From an uncultured Pseudomonadota bacterium (GTDB lineage Bacteria > Myxococcota_A > Bradymonadia > Bradymonadales > Bradymonadaceae), in NCBI GenBank assembly GCA_950059285.1, contig CATLTV010000021.1, forward strand, positions 1 to 43,251: a stretch of DNA of 43,251 nt, read 5' to 3'. The notes beneath the pieces are model-generated. The model was given only the letters and a program-made list of their open reading frames with translations, made no database searches and was not told the DNA's origin. This document shows, piece by piece, positions 1 to 8,336 of this stretch (positions within the stretch are counted from its first letter, which is position 1; each line of letters starts with the position of its first letter). The position numbers were made by a program, and so were the translations under genes.

Positions 1-35
1 CCCCCTCCTTATCCTTCTGGCGCGTCTGCTTTTTT
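1..35. repeat. Probable right part of a palindromic terminator cut by the window edge
   Basis: The first bases run C-rich, then pyrimidine-rich, then into a T-run, directly after the stop of the minus-strand dioxygenase gene. This matches the right arms of the intact palindromes elsewhere in the window (a GCCCC/CCCTCC core followed by T-runs), but only this side is present. That it is a partial palindrome is inference from resemblance; the other arm lies outside the window. Confidence 0.4.
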
Positions 36-46
36 GGGTAGGTGTC

Positions 47-901
47 TCAGGCTTTGGTGATGCCGCGAGCTTTACCGTAGTGGTGTTGATCCTTGAGCAT
101 GCCACGCACTTCCCAGAGCATGGGGAATGCGCGTTTTTTGGTGGTGCTTTCAAGGTAGCGCACACCAGAGGAGCCGCCTGTGCCCATTTTGGTGCCGATG
201 AGTCGTTCCACGACGCGCACGTGATGGAAGCGCCAGAGGAGGATGTTTTGGTCATGCTCCACGAGTGCTTCACAGAGGTTGTAGAGGTGGAAGTAATCTT
301 CAGGTGAGTCGTAGATCTTGAAGAGTTCATTCATGACCTGTTCACGACGCTCCGAGTTTTCCTCGTAAGGGTCGAGTGCTTCCACATCAAAGCCTCGGCG
401 CTGAAGCGCTTCATAAAGGGCATCGCGGATGCTCTTGTTTTCGAGGCGTTGTTCAAGGCGCTGACGTTCCTCTTCGTTGAGCTTGATACCTTTGAGGACA
501 TCGGGGTTTTTCATGCCAGAGACGAACTCAAGCTCACGGAACTGTACGGACTGGAAACCACTGGCAGGGTTGAGGATCGAGCGGAAGCTTGCGAAGTCAC
601 GAGGAGTCATGGTCTCCAGGATGTGGATCTGACTGACGAGCAAGGTTTCAATTTTGGTGACGCGTTTAATGAGCCTGTAGGCCTCAAAGATGTCGTCGAG
701 TTCAAGGCGTTGGAGCGCGGAGTCGAACTCAAAGAGGATCTGCTTGAACCAGATCTCGTAAGCCTGGTGGATGGAGATAAAGAGCAGCTCATCATGCATG
801 GGAGGATCGCTCTGAAGCTCCTGTAGTTTGAGCAGTTCATTGACCTTCAGATAGGTTCCGTAAGTCATTGGGATTTCAATATCATCGTGTGTGTTGCTCA
901 T
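47..901 (-). CDS. kynA: Tryptophan 2,3-dioxygenase
   Basis: This is a haem dioxygenase that opens the indole ring of L-tryptophan to N-formylkynurenine, the first step of the cytosolic kynurenine pathway. The 284-residue product matches the usual length of bacterial family members. Near the N-terminus the segment HDELLFI..HQAYEIWFK carries the conserved distal His and substrate-pocket residues. Near the C-terminus FHHVRVVERLIG contains the expected proximal haem-ligand His, followed by the GTGGSSGVRYL substrate-binding loop. The reading frame stays open upstream to 991, but I chose the ATG at 901 because MSNTHDDIEIPMTYG begins like the family and the extra 30 residues are atypical. No other kynurenine gene is visible in the window. 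Upstream on the same strand is a lipoprotein gene closed off by the hairpin at 977-1014, so this gene is probably transcribed alone. Confidence 0.95.
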   Translation of the reverse strand: MSNTHDDIEIPMTYGTYLKVNELLKLQELQSDPPMHDELLFISIHQAYEIWFKQILFEFDSALQRLELDDIFEAYRLIKRVTKIETLLVSQIHILETMTPRDFASFRSILNPASGFQSVQFRELEFVSGMKNPDVLKGIKLNEEERQRLEQRLENKSIRDALYEALQRRGFDVEALDPYEENSERREQVMNELFKIYDSPEDYFHLYNLCEALVEHDQNILLWRFHHVRVVERLIGTKMGTGGSSGVRYLESTTKKRAFPMLWEVRGMLKDQHHYGKARGITKA

Positions 902-976
902 GAGTGTCCTTGAGGGGAAAACAAGTTGAACAGCGAGGTTCAAAAAGAAGTGGAGCCTGCAATCATACAAACAAAA

Positions 977-1014
977 AGTCCAGCAGGTCATGACGTGTTA
1001 TGACCTGCTGGACT
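977..1014 (-). terminator. Intrinsic terminator of the MopE-type lipoprotein gene
   Basis: Perfect 15-bp arms (977-991 and 1000-1014) enclose an 8-nt loop. On the minus strand the stem is followed by a T-run. It lies 80 bp past the stop of the upstream minus-strand gene. It is the only conventional-loop terminator among the strong hairpins at gene ends here. Confidence 0.75.
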
Positions 1015-1093
1015 CTTGTTTAAATGAAGGCATTCGTCAAGTGGTTAGTTCGGGACGGATGAATGCCATGTGATGTTTGAGCGCGCGACAAAA

Positions 1094-2626
1094 TCAGGGG
1101 GTTGTCAGGCGAATCTCGTAGGGGTTGCTGGTGTCATCGTAAGCGAAGACACGCAGGTAGAAGTGCCCCGTATGAGTTGTGGTGTAGGAGAGGTACTCAT
1201 CATCTCCACCTGTGGTTGCGTCTTCCATGATCTCGAAGTTGTTATCACCATCGGGATCGCCGTAAAGCTCAAGGTCGATGTCGCCGCCATCGTCCCAGAC
1301 GCCTGCCTGGAAGAGCGTTTCGATTTGCAACGATGTGCCCGCCACATGTTCTCCAAGGTAGTACCAGTCATCCTCGTCATCACAGATGTAGGCATCTGTG
1401 AGCCAGGAAGAAGGAAGGAGCGTCGCTGTGGAGATGGTGTCGTTGTGCTCAAAGAAGTCGGGGTTTGAGACACAGTTGGTGTCTTCAATGATGAGGTTCA
1501 GACGGTAGAAGTTTTCCTGTGTACCGTTATGAATGACCTCAACAGCGTAGGTTGAGGCGGCATCATACGTAAAACGAATACCTGTGTGATCATCGGAGCC
1601 AACGGGTGTGGTGAAGGACGCGACGCCATCCTTGTAAAGCCTGAGTTGGAGTTCACCAAGCTGGGCGGGGAAGGCGATCATCGCAGCATACTGCTGTCCA
1701 TCGATAAGCGTGGATGGAAGTGAGTAGAAGTCCTGATCGGAGTCACAGATAAAGTTCCATGAGGGCGTGTCCATGGAGAGCAGCGGAGCAGCGCCCAGGG
1801 AGTCGTTGGGCTCGTTGGGGTCTTCTCCGCAAGGGCAGGTGTTGCCTTCATCGATCTGCCCATCGCAGTTGTTATCAAGGCCATCGCAGACCTCGGCGGA
1901 GGGCTGGGATGGTGAAGCGTTGCACTCAAGAATACGCGCGGAGGGGTTGCAGACGAGGCTACCGCTTGCGATGCACTGGCCCTGTCCCGAGGTACAGGCA
2001 TCACCTTCACCCGTGATGTTTTCGTCCACCTGGTTATTGCAGTTATTGTCGATGCCATCACAGAGCTCGGACATGCCAGGGTTGACGCTGCCGTTGCTGT
2101 CATCACAGTCCACGCCTGCGGCACAGTTTTCGCCGTAGCCATCGTTATCATTGTCTACACATTCAGGAGGTGCGACACATTCATCATCAATGCATGTGCT
2201 GCTGCCAGGGCAGACATCAAGAGGACCATAGCCAAGGCAACCGTCCACATCGCGTAGGCACTGGACAAAGGTCGATGTCCCGCGACAGGTCACCTGACCT
2301 TCGGTGCAAGGTGCAGGAGGGCAGTAATCGGGGAGGTCCTGTTCGTCGGGCATGTCGACGGGATCTGGCATATCAACAGGCATGTCAACGGGGTCAGGCA
2401 TGTCATCCAAACCAAGATCCGCAGGCATATCAGGAGTGGTCATGTCATCAGGTGTTGTCGTGGAGAGGTCCCTGTCATCATATTCTTTTTCAACCTCTTC
2501 ATACTCTCGTGTGGGGGTCTCTTCAAACCCTGGTGGGAGATCTGCCTCGGCGCAGCTTGCCAGGGTGATGCAACCCAGGAGGCCAAGGAGAGTGAGATGT
2601 GAGTGGTGACGGAGGTTCTTAATCAT
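1094..2626 (-). CDS. Lipoprotein with MopE-type metal-binding repeats and two PPC-like domains
   Basis: This is a 510-residue exported lipoprotein. The N-terminus is basic, then hydrophobic, ending in a TLASC lipobox, so mature processing is predicted at about Cys26. A low-complexity Asp/Met/Pro stretch follows (repeats of DMPDPVDMP type, about residues 50-95). A Cys-rich segment comes next, then MopE-type motifs (DNDNDGYG, DCDDSNGSVNPG, ELCDGIDNNCNNQVDE, EVCDGLDNNCDGQIDE), which in known families bind calcium or copper-like ions at the surface. The C-terminal half holds two similar beta-sandwich blocks, each opening with an E-P/H-N-D motif (DPNEPNDS and DFFEHNDT). These resemble bacterial pre-peptidase C-terminal (PPC) domains. 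No catalytic domain is visible, so a role as a surface-anchored binding protein is inference. The terminator at 977-1014 follows it. Confidence 0.8.
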   Translation of the reverse strand: MIKNLRHHSHLTLLGLLGCITLASCAEADLPPGFEETPTREYEEVEKEYDDRDLSTTTPDDMTTPDMPADLGLDDMPDPVDMPVDMPDPVDMPDEQDLPDYCPPAPCTEGQVTCRGTSTFVQCLRDVDGCLGYGPLDVCPGSSTCIDDECVAPPECVDNDNDGYGENCAAGVDCDDSNGSVNPGMSELCDGIDNNCNNQVDENITGEGDACTSGQGQCIASGSLVCNPSARILECNASPSQPSAEVCDGLDNNCDGQIDEGNTCPCGEDPNEPNDSLGAAPLLSMDTPSWNFICDSDQDFYSLPSTLIDGQQYAAMIAFPAQLGELQLRLYKDGVASFTTPVGSDDHTGIRFTYDAASTYAVEVIHNGTQENFYRLNLIIEDTNCVSNPDFFEHNDTISTATLLPSSWLTDAYICDDEDDWYYLGEHVAGTSLQIETLFQAGVWDDGGDIDLELYGDPDGDNNFEIMEDATTGGDDEYLSYTTTHTGHFYLRVFAYDDTSNPYEIRLTTP

Positions 2627-3102
2627 GGCAAATTCTTACGCAGCGAAGGATGACAGGCACAGCCTTGGTGTGTTGTGGGTGAAGGGGATTTTTCTAAATG
2701 TTGCAAATATGTTGCAGGGATCACCCCGAGGTCATCCTTGTATATTAAACGGGTTATCATTTGGGATCAACTTTACATGTGTCAATGGCGGCAAATGTAA
2801 ACATTTGGGATGATGGGGACTTTGGTGGAAAGTTATTGCACGGAGTACATACGTGGATAAATCTTCAGCGCAGTCATCCTGATGAACCTCTCCTCCCCAC
2901 GAACCTTGTGCGTTCAAGCTATTGTATGTCTTTTGCGTGACGCCTTTGACGCTTGGGGGAACATAACCGATGAGACGTGGCGATACAAGAACTTGATCTC
3001 TGGCGTAAAGCGTCGGGGTCAGGTGGTGGAGTTGAATTGTGGTGAAGATGTGTTTTTGCTAGATTCTGTTGATACAGGTGTATCAAGCAAAGCGAAGAGC
3101 CG
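2627..3102. other. Divergent intergenic region with operator-like inverted repeats
   Basis: This 476-bp gap separates the minus-strand lipoprotein from the plus-strand run starting at 3103. It contains a small perfect inverted repeat AAATGT-AA-ACATTT at 2793-2806. It overlaps a wider pair TTTACAT (2773-2779) and ATGTAAA (2795-2801). The ten-mer CATTTGGGAT occurs twice, near 2757 and near 2801. A second perfect repeat, TTGATACA-GG-TGTATCAA, lies at 3069-3086, just before the next gene. These are candidate regulator sites. I see no convincing gene here: a 74-codon frame at 2882-3106 lacks a ribosome binding site. Confidence 0.5.
3069..3086. promoter_or_regulatory. Operator-like perfect inverted repeat upstream of the 3103 gene
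   Basis: The sequence TTGATACA-GG-TGTATCAA is an 8-bp perfect inverted repeat with a 2-nt spacer. It ends 16 bp before the first possible start of the following gene. The size and spacing suit a dimeric repressor, but no specific family is recognised. Confidence 0.35.
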
Positions 3103-3630
3103 GTGAGCTGCGATAAGAGGTGTGTTTTGGTGAGGCATGTAAAGGGTTTGGGCGTGGTGTTGACGGCATTGGTTGTGATGCTTCTTGGTGGTGTGGCTGA
3201 CGCGGGTCATTTTGTGGAGCGGCCCAATGTGATTCAGGTGTCTGCGGGGTTGAGCGTGCATTATCCCGAGCTAGGTGTCTTTGAACGCCAGCCTGGTGGG
3301 GGTGTGGCATTCAAGTCTAAAAGCCGCTTTCAGATGAAGTCGGGTGCGACTTATGGATGGCGAATGAAGGTTGAGCCACGACACACGACGCTCAAGATCA
3401 AGGAGGTGATGACCTTGCCATCTGCGCCTGCATCCTGGGGTTTTTCAAATCAGGTGACGATCTCCCATGATCGACGCACGTCCACGCTTGAGACAAGCTT
3501 GCCCGTGGATAAAGATGGATATGTGTATAATTTTTGGACATTTAGCGAAGGTGATCCCACAGGGACTTACCATTTTGACATTTATGCAGAGGATACCGCA
3601 GTGGGTCGACTGGAGTTCGAGGTGAAATGA
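3103..3630 (+). CDS. Secreted protein of unknown function, beta-rich
   Basis: The product has up to 175 residues, with an N-terminal signal peptide (hydrophobic GVVLTALVVMLLGGV, then ADAGHF, where cleavage is likely after ADA). The mature part is about 140 residues, rich in alternating hydrophobic residues. It ends in GDPTGTYHFDIYAEDTAVG and then EFEVK. That ending is reminiscent of small Ig-like domains in which a 'GxPxGxY/W' turn precedes the last strands; DUF3859 is a possible relative, but I cannot confirm it. The first start is GTG at 3103. A TTG at 3127 or GTG at 3130, preceded by AAGAGG, is at least as likely and leaves the signal peptide intact. The next gene starts 80 bp downstream with no terminator, so the two are probably co-transcribed. 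Confidence 0.6.
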   Translation: MSCDKRCVLVRHVKGLGVVLTALVVMLLGGVADAGHFVERPNVIQVSAGLSVHYPELGVFERQPGGGVAFKSKSRFQMKSGATYGWRMKVEPRHTTLKIKEVMTLPSAPASWGFSNQVTISHDRRTSTLETSLPVDKDGYVYNFWTFSEGDPTGTYHFDIYAEDTAVGRLEFEVK

Positions 3631-3710
3631 AGCGTATGAGCCAATCGTTTCCTCCTCGGTGACGAGTTAACCCGTTGAAGCGGCTAAAAGAACCTGAGTT
3701 AAAGGTGGAT

Positions 3711-5210
3711 ATGTTACGTGTGCTGACGTTTCCCTTCAGAGTGATCTGGAGCGTGGTTGTAATCCTTGTGCCCCTGGTGGGCGTGTGGGTTGCCTCCTCC
3801 TTGACGGCGTATTTGAATGGGCCTGTATGGGCTGCCTGTGTGGCGGGTGCGCTGCTGTTTCCTGTCATTCCATTGCTCTGGGAGCTACGTGCGCACAGCA
3901 AGTTTCTGACACGTGTGGACAGGGCAAAAGAAGCGGGCAAAAAGGCACCTAGGCGCTGGATGACATGGTGGGATCGTGTGGTGGTCAGGACTCTTGTGGT
4001 GAACGTCGCGTTTTTGGCGGCGTTGCTGATGAGTTATCCTGCCGAGGGCTTTACTGCGTTGTCAATGCGCGGTGACTGGATGCTTCAGGGCGAGCAAAGC
4101 GAGCGCGCAGACATCATTCGTGGAGGGTTATTCAAGGCCTCCGAGGGGCTTGCCTGGCTCCATCGTATGGCCAACGACAACCCTTATGAAAAGTATGATG
4201 ATGGCACGTCCAATACGGTCAAGCCCGAGCCAAACCCTGTCCCGGTCAAGCCTGTTGTGGGTCAGGACGATACACCTTCGGAGCAACAGCCAGAGGATGT
4301 CTCGCCTGATACTCCAAGGAAATTTGGGGAGGTTCCCGCGTGGCCGATGAAGGCCGAGCTGCATCCTCTGGTGAAGAATATTCCTGCGGAGTATGAGAGC
4401 AGCCCAAAGATGGTCGCCGAATACATTGCATCCAGGGAATCTGATCCGTTTTTGAGGGTCAAGGCCCTGCATGATTATGTGGCAAACCATGTGGCGTATG
4501 ACATCAAGGCGTTACGTCGAGGCGATTATCCTCCGCAGGACGCCGAGACTGTGTTTCGAACGGGGATGGGTGTGTGTGCTGGATATGCCAATCTTCTCAG
4601 TGAGATGGGGCGTTACTCTGGCGATGAGATCGTGTACGTGTCAGGGCATTCACGTGGTGAGAACGGCGAGGTTGCTGGTGGTGGTCATGCCTGGAACGCA
4701 GCCAAGATCGAGGGCAAGTGGTACCTGTTGGATGCGACCTGGGACGCAGGGCATGTTAACGGCGACACCTTCACACGAGAGTACACCACCAACTATTTGT
4801 TTACGCCGCCAAGGTTCTTTATCCATGATCACTTCCCAAAGAACAGCTCATGGCAGTTGATGGAGCAGCCAATTACACGTGGTGAGTTTGTGCGTTTGCC
4901 GATGATGAAGGCGAGGTTCTTTGCCAAGGGGTATGAGCTGCTGTCACCTGATCGTTCGCAGGTGACCGTGAACACAGATGAGGTTGAGGTGCGTCTGAGG
5001 AACAGGTCAAACATACCAATGTTGGTGAGGGTTGCTCCCCATGGTGTGAGCGCATCGGATGCGCAGAAACCATGTCAGGTCAGTGGTCTTGGTGAGCTGT
5101 CGATTACATGCGAGCTGTCAGGGCATGGTCGCTATGTGGTGTGGATGTTTGGTAAGGAGCAGGGCACGACATATGGATTGGTAGGTCATGTTGAAGTGAA
5201 CCGACAGTGA
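3711..5210 (+). CDS. Membrane-anchored transglutaminase-like protein
   Basis: The 499-residue product has two or three N-terminal membrane segments (about residues 6-30, 33-52 and 95-120). A Pro/Glu/Asp-rich linker (about 160-210) leads to a transglutaminase-core domain. The papain-like catalytic triad is visible: Cys289 in MGVCAGYANLL, His326 in GGHAWNAAKI and Asp341 in LLDATWDAG. The order and spacing are typical of bacterial transglutaminase-like (kyphoscoliosis-peptidase-type) proteins, which act as proteases or protein cross-linkers. A beta-rich C-terminal domain of about 100 residues follows. The catalytic domain is probably periplasmic. The frame is open back to a TTG at 3675, but ATG 3711 is preceded by AAAGGTGG and is preferred. 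It sits between a secreted protein and an MtfA peptidase, only 19 bp before the latter. Confidence 0.85.
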   Translation: MLRVLTFPFRVIWSVVVILVPLVGVWVASSLTAYLNGPVWAACVAGALLFPVIPLLWELRAHSKFLTRVDRAKEAGKKAPRRWMTWWDRVVVRTLVVNVAFLAALLMSYPAEGFTALSMRGDWMLQGEQSERADIIRGGLFKASEGLAWLHRMANDNPYEKYDDGTSNTVKPEPNPVPVKPVVGQDDTPSEQQPEDVSPDTPRKFGEVPAWPMKAELHPLVKNIPAEYESSPKMVAEYIASRESDPFLRVKALHDYVANHVAYDIKALRRGDYPPQDAETVFRTGMGVCAGYANLLSEMGRYSGDEIVYVSGHSRGENGEVAGGGHAWNAAKIEGKWYLLDATWDAGHVNGDTFTREYTTNYLFTPPRFFIHDHFPKNSSWQLMEQPITRGEFVRLPMMKARFFAKGYELLSPDRSQVTVNTDEVEVRLRNRSNIPMLVRVAPHGVSASDAQKPCQVSGLGELSITCELSGHGRYVVWMFGKEQGTTYGLVGHVEVNRQ

Positions 5211-5229
5211 TACAGCATAAGGTTTTGAT

Positions 5230-5961
5230 GTGTTTAAGTTTTTGAGGGATGTCAAACGCAAGCGTTTGGCAGCAAAGCCATTTCCACGCGCGTGGGAACC
5301 ACATGTGAAGGAGCACCTTGGTCGCTGGTTTTCGAAGCTGGATTCGGAGGCTCAGGAGCGCGTAAGAATGCACCTCAAGGTGTTCGTGTGGGAGAAGTAT
5401 TTTATTGGTGCCGCAGGGCTTGATGTCACCGATGAGATGCGCGTGGTGATTGCGGGTCAGGCAGCGAGATTGAGCTATAACCTGGGGCTTGATGCCTATG
5501 ACAGGTTAACAGAGGTGATCATTTATCCAAGTGATTACAAGCATCCAGGCAAGCCACACACGGTGGTGTTTGGGGAGGCGCACTTCTGGGGCACGATGGT
5601 GTTGAGCTGGAACGCGGTCAAGCGAGGTTTGTGCAGCCCTTATGACGGACGAGACACAACGCTGCATGAGTTTGCGCACGTGCTGGATGTGGCGGATGGG
5701 GTGTTTGATGGGACGCCACGACTCCACAAGCCTGCGCATTATCGTCGCTGGTCACGTGTGTTTTCGTATCATTATGAGCAACTTTTGAAAGATCCCGAGA
5801 ATGGGATTGTGCGCGAATATGGCGCGCAAAATGCGGCGGAGTTCTTTGCTGTGTTGACCGAGGTGTTTTTTGAGCAGCCAGGGCGTCTCAAAAAGGAGGC
5901 ACCGCAACTTTTTGGTGAGATGGAGCGGTTCTTTCAGGGGCAAAGAAAATCGTCACGGTAG
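5230..5961 (+). CDS. mtfA: MtfA-family zinc-dependent peptidase
   Basis: The 243-residue product matches the length of MtfA (Mlc titration factor A), a soluble zinc metallopeptidase related to anthrax lethal factor-type gluzincins. In E. coli MtfA affects glucose-transporter regulation through the repressor Mlc. The zinc-binding motif HEFAH is at residues 146-150, and a downstream acidic helix, NAAEFFAVLTEVFFEQP, supplies the third ligand Glu. The conserved FGEAHFWGTMVLSW block precedes it. The start is a GTG at 5230; an overlapping ATG at 5228 is in another frame. AAGG lies upstream. It follows the transglutaminase gene by 19 bp, so co-transcription is likely. Whether Mlc is its partner in this organism is unknown. 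Confidence 0.88.
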   Translation: MFKFLRDVKRKRLAAKPFPRAWEPHVKEHLGRWFSKLDSEAQERVRMHLKVFVWEKYFIGAAGLDVTDEMRVVIAGQAARLSYNLGLDAYDRLTEVIIYPSDYKHPGKPHTVVFGEAHFWGTMVLSWNAVKRGLCSPYDGRDTTLHEFAHVLDVADGVFDGTPRLHKPAHYRRWSRVFSYHYEQLLKDPENGIVREYGAQNAAEFFAVLTEVFFEQPGRLKKEAPQLFGEMERFFQGQRKSSR

Positions 5962-6043
5962 GTTTTTTTGGAAAAAATTGACGGGTTTGGTTTTTTTCGC
6001 GGATCAAAAAAGTGACGACATGGTGACGTGATACGAGATCTAT

Positions 6044-6072
6044 TTGAGTCACTGGTTTGCTTGTGTTATAGC
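6044..6072 (+). promoter_or_regulatory. Possible sigma70-type promoter for the 6169 lipoprotein
   Basis: TTGAGT at 6044-6049 is followed, after a 16-17 bp spacer, by TTATAG/TATAGC at 6066-6072. This is about 100 bp before the ATG at 6169. It was found by eye against the -35/-10 consensus only. Confidence 0.35.
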
Positions 6073-6168
6073 GTGGTCAGTGTCCCTCGTTGAGGTTTTG
6101 ATAAGGTTTCAAAATCATTGGCTTTTAGGGCGGTTAGTAGGACTTTAAACCACGTGGAGCAAGAGACC

Positions 6169-7371
6169 ATGTCCTTTAATACAAGAAATACAGTACTCTC
6201 CTGGGCTCGCCCCGCCATGTTATGTGGCGCATTGGTGGCGCTCTCCGCATGTTCTGATCCAGTTGATGATGGAGCGGACATGAGCGCTGACGATATGGGC
6301 CTGAGAGAGAGGTGTAGCGTCAACGAGGTGTTCAACGCCGAGACAGGTGAGTGTGAGCCAGACTTCCCCGATATGGGCGGCTCGGATCTTGGTGACATGA
6401 CCGCAGACGAGGACATGACTGAGGAAGACATGTCAATGATGCCCGAGGATATGGGGCCAGACCTCACGATAGACCCCAACTGTATGGACACTGTGGTTTA
6501 CCGTGACGCCGACCTTGATGGTCGCGGCGTGGACGATGAAGACACCAACCAGACGTTGTGTCTTGCGTTTACACAGGATCCTCCAGAAGGGTTTGCACGC
6601 ACAGCAGGCGATTGCAACGACAACGACTCTTCCGTCAAGCCAGGCCAGATGGAGGTCTGTGATGAGAAGGACAACGACTGTGATGGCAACGTCAACCAGG
6701 GTATTGTCTGCGAGTTCTTCGTGCACAGCCGTGAAGAGCTGTACCGCATTGATCCCTTCCAGTTGACGATCTCATTTGAAGGCATCATCGATACACCTGA
6801 TCCCTTGCTTGATATTGATACACACCCTGATGGACGCCTGTTCGGTATCAGCGCCAACAGCCTGTTTGTGTATGAGTACAACACCAACTCTGATCTCTGG
6901 GAATGGACCGAAGTGGGTTCACTTAATGAGAGCTTGCAGGGTGCAAACGGACTTGCGATTGACCGTTTTGGTGAAGCATTTGCGACCGCACGCAACGAGA
7001 TCTACTCGATCGATCTTGAGACAGGACGCGCATCTTCTCCTGGTGTGCTGATGGGTGATGTGTACTCAAGTGGTGATTGTGTGATTAACAAGGGTAACAG
7101 CCTGTTCATGACCTCCAAGGACACAGCATCAGGTTCGGACCGTGCAGATGAGCTTGTGAGCATCAACGCAGGCAACAACACCACAAGCGTGGTGGGCAGG
7201 ACTAACCATCAGCGCATTTACGGTCTGACCGCTGCATGGGGTCGCCTCTATGGTGTGACAAGTGGCGCAGAGTTGATCGAGATCGATCAGGCTACAGGCG
7301 CGAGCACGCTGCTGAAAAAGTTCAACAATGTGAGCACATTCTATGGTGCAGCGAGCTCTCCTAGTCGCTAA
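6169..7371 (+). CDS. Lipoprotein with MopE-type repeat and beta-propeller-like domain
   Basis: This is a 400-residue lipoprotein with a signal sequence ending in LVALSAC. The next 100 residues are Asp/Met-rich and low in complexity (DMGG, DMTADEDMTEEDMS). A MopE-type block follows (DCNDNDSSVKPG, EVCDEKDNDCDGNVNQG), matching the motif in the 1094-2626 protein. The remaining roughly 240 residues show repeated blades with D-T-H-P-D-G-R-L, ANGLAIDRFGEAF, IYSIDLETG and LIEIDQATG motifs. These are typical of YncE/SMP30-like or quinoprotein beta-propellers. No enzyme active site is evident; a surface binding role is inference. ATG 6169 with the purine-rich GGAGCAAGAG upstream is preferred over a TTG at 6118. 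It converges on thymidylate kinase, with a perfect palindrome between them. Confidence 0.8.
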   Translation: MSFNTRNTVLSWARPAMLCGALVALSACSDPVDDGADMSADDMGLRERCSVNEVFNAETGECEPDFPDMGGSDLGDMTADEDMTEEDMSMMPEDMGPDLTIDPNCMDTVVYRDADLDGRGVDDEDTNQTLCLAFTQDPPEGFARTAGDCNDNDSSVKPGQMEVCDEKDNDCDGNVNQGIVCEFFVHSREELYRIDPFQLTISFEGIIDTPDPLLDIDTHPDGRLFGISANSLFVYEYNTNSDLWEWTEVGSLNESLQGANGLAIDRFGEAFATARNEIYSIDLETGRASSPGVLMGDVYSSGDCVINKGNSLFMTSKDTASGSDRADELVSINAGNNTTSVVGRTNHQRIYGLTAAWGRLYGVTSGAELIEIDQATGASTLLKKFNNVSTFYGAASSPSR

Positions 7372-7410
7372 CTCGTCATAAAGCGAAGATTGAGTTTGAA
7401 AAACCAAAAG

Positions 7411-7460
7411 AAAGAGGAGGGGGCGACCTTTGGCTAGCCAAAGGTCGCCCCCTCCTCTTT
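7411..7460. terminator. 50-bp perfect palindrome between convergent genes
   Basis: Two 25-bp arms (7411-7435 and 7436-7460) with no spacer and no mismatch are centred on GGCT|AGCC. The GC-rich core (GGGGGC/GCCCCC) is flanked by A-rich then T-rich ends, so it can act as an intrinsic terminator in both directions. It sits 39 bp after the stop of the plus-strand gene and 27 bp before the stop of the minus-strand tmk gene. Confidence 0.85.
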
Positions 7461-7487
7461 TCAGGCGTGTAAGAAGGGCTTTTATTT

Positions 7488-8141
7488 TTACTTCTGCAGG
7501 TGTGAGATATGTTGCCAGATGCTTGTGTGAATGGCGTCAATCGATTGTGTGGCATCGATAGTGACAATATGATCGCCGCGCGTGGAGAGCATCTCCATGA
7601 CCTCATCATAGCGTGTGATAAGACGTTCGAGTTTTTCGCGAGTCTCATAGATATCGCGTGCGGCACCACGTTGAGAGATGCGTGCAAGACTTGTCTCCAG
7701 GTCGATCTTCAAGAAGAACGTCACATCAGGCACTTTGGCGCGACTATTCAACTGCATAATCCAGGAGTAATCCACGGTGTCTCCCTCCTCAATATCGCCC
7801 TGGTAGGCGAGGCTTGAGTGGAGGTATCTGTCTGAGATAATGTGGTTTTTTGCGTTTATGGAGGGTTCAATAAGCGCTGCGCAATGATCGAGTCGATCGG
7901 CGGCAAAGAGCGCCGCGAGCGTCTCTCGTGTGACAGGTTCAGAGGGAGCATCCTGCGTATGAGATGGCAGCACAATACGCTTGGAGAGCATCTGTCGAAT
8001 CATGACTCCAATAGGTCCATTGGTGGGTTCAAACGTTTGAATGGCAGGTTGTCCGTCTGCCTGAAGGCGGTCACGAAGGAGTGCCGTCTGTGTCGTGGTG
8101 CCAGCGCCGTCGATGCCTTCAAGAACAATAAAGAGAGACAT
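7488..8141 (-). CDS. tmk: Thymidylate kinase with altered P-loop
   Basis: This kinase phosphorylates dTMP to dTDP in the cytosol during dTTP synthesis. The 217-residue length is typical. Recognisable family motifs are the N-terminal FIVLEGIDGAGTTTQ P-loop, FEPTNGPIG, the DRY motif in ISDRYLHSSLAYQG, and PDVTFFLKIDLETSLARI ahead of the lid. In the P-loop the invariant Walker A Lys (GxGKT/S) is replaced by Thr (codon ACC), while the rest of the motif is intact. I believe some deltaproteobacterial homologues share this GAGTTTQ form, but I cannot check. It converges with the 6169 lipoprotein gene and diverges from the 8337 gene. Confidence 0.93.
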   Translation of the reverse strand: MSLFIVLEGIDGAGTTTQTALLRDRLQADGQPAIQTFEPTNGPIGVMIRQMLSKRIVLPSHTQDAPSEPVTRETLAALFAADRLDHCAALIEPSINAKNHIISDRYLHSSLAYQGDIEEGDTVDYSWIMQLNSRAKVPDVTFFLKIDLETSLARISQRGAARDIYETREKLERLITRYDEVMEMLSTRGDHIVTIDATQSIDAIHTSIWQHISHLQK

Positions 8142-8336
8142 GATGTGTGAAGCCTTTTTGATATGGGATTCGCCAGGTTCTGTGGACAGGCTCGGACCGA
8201 GCAGAGCTTATATCCGAGTGAACCCAGGTGATGTGAGACAAATAACGGCAATCAGAGACGATCTCTGGTTGCGCAAGATTGTGTAGAGGGTAGAGTCAGA
8301 CAGAAGGTTAAAGCAAGTTTTTGAGATGAGGATTTT

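Noticed and set aside
2882-3106. A 74-codon plus-strand frame overlapping the 3103 start by 4 bp
   Set aside because: The overlap looks like translational coupling, but there is no ribosome binding site, the sequence is not recognisable, and the downstream start may be at 3127 or 3130 instead.
5962-6043. T-rich and A-rich runs after mtfA considered as a terminator
   Set aside because: T7 and A6 runs around GG form only a weak AT hairpin without a GC stem, so I do not call it.
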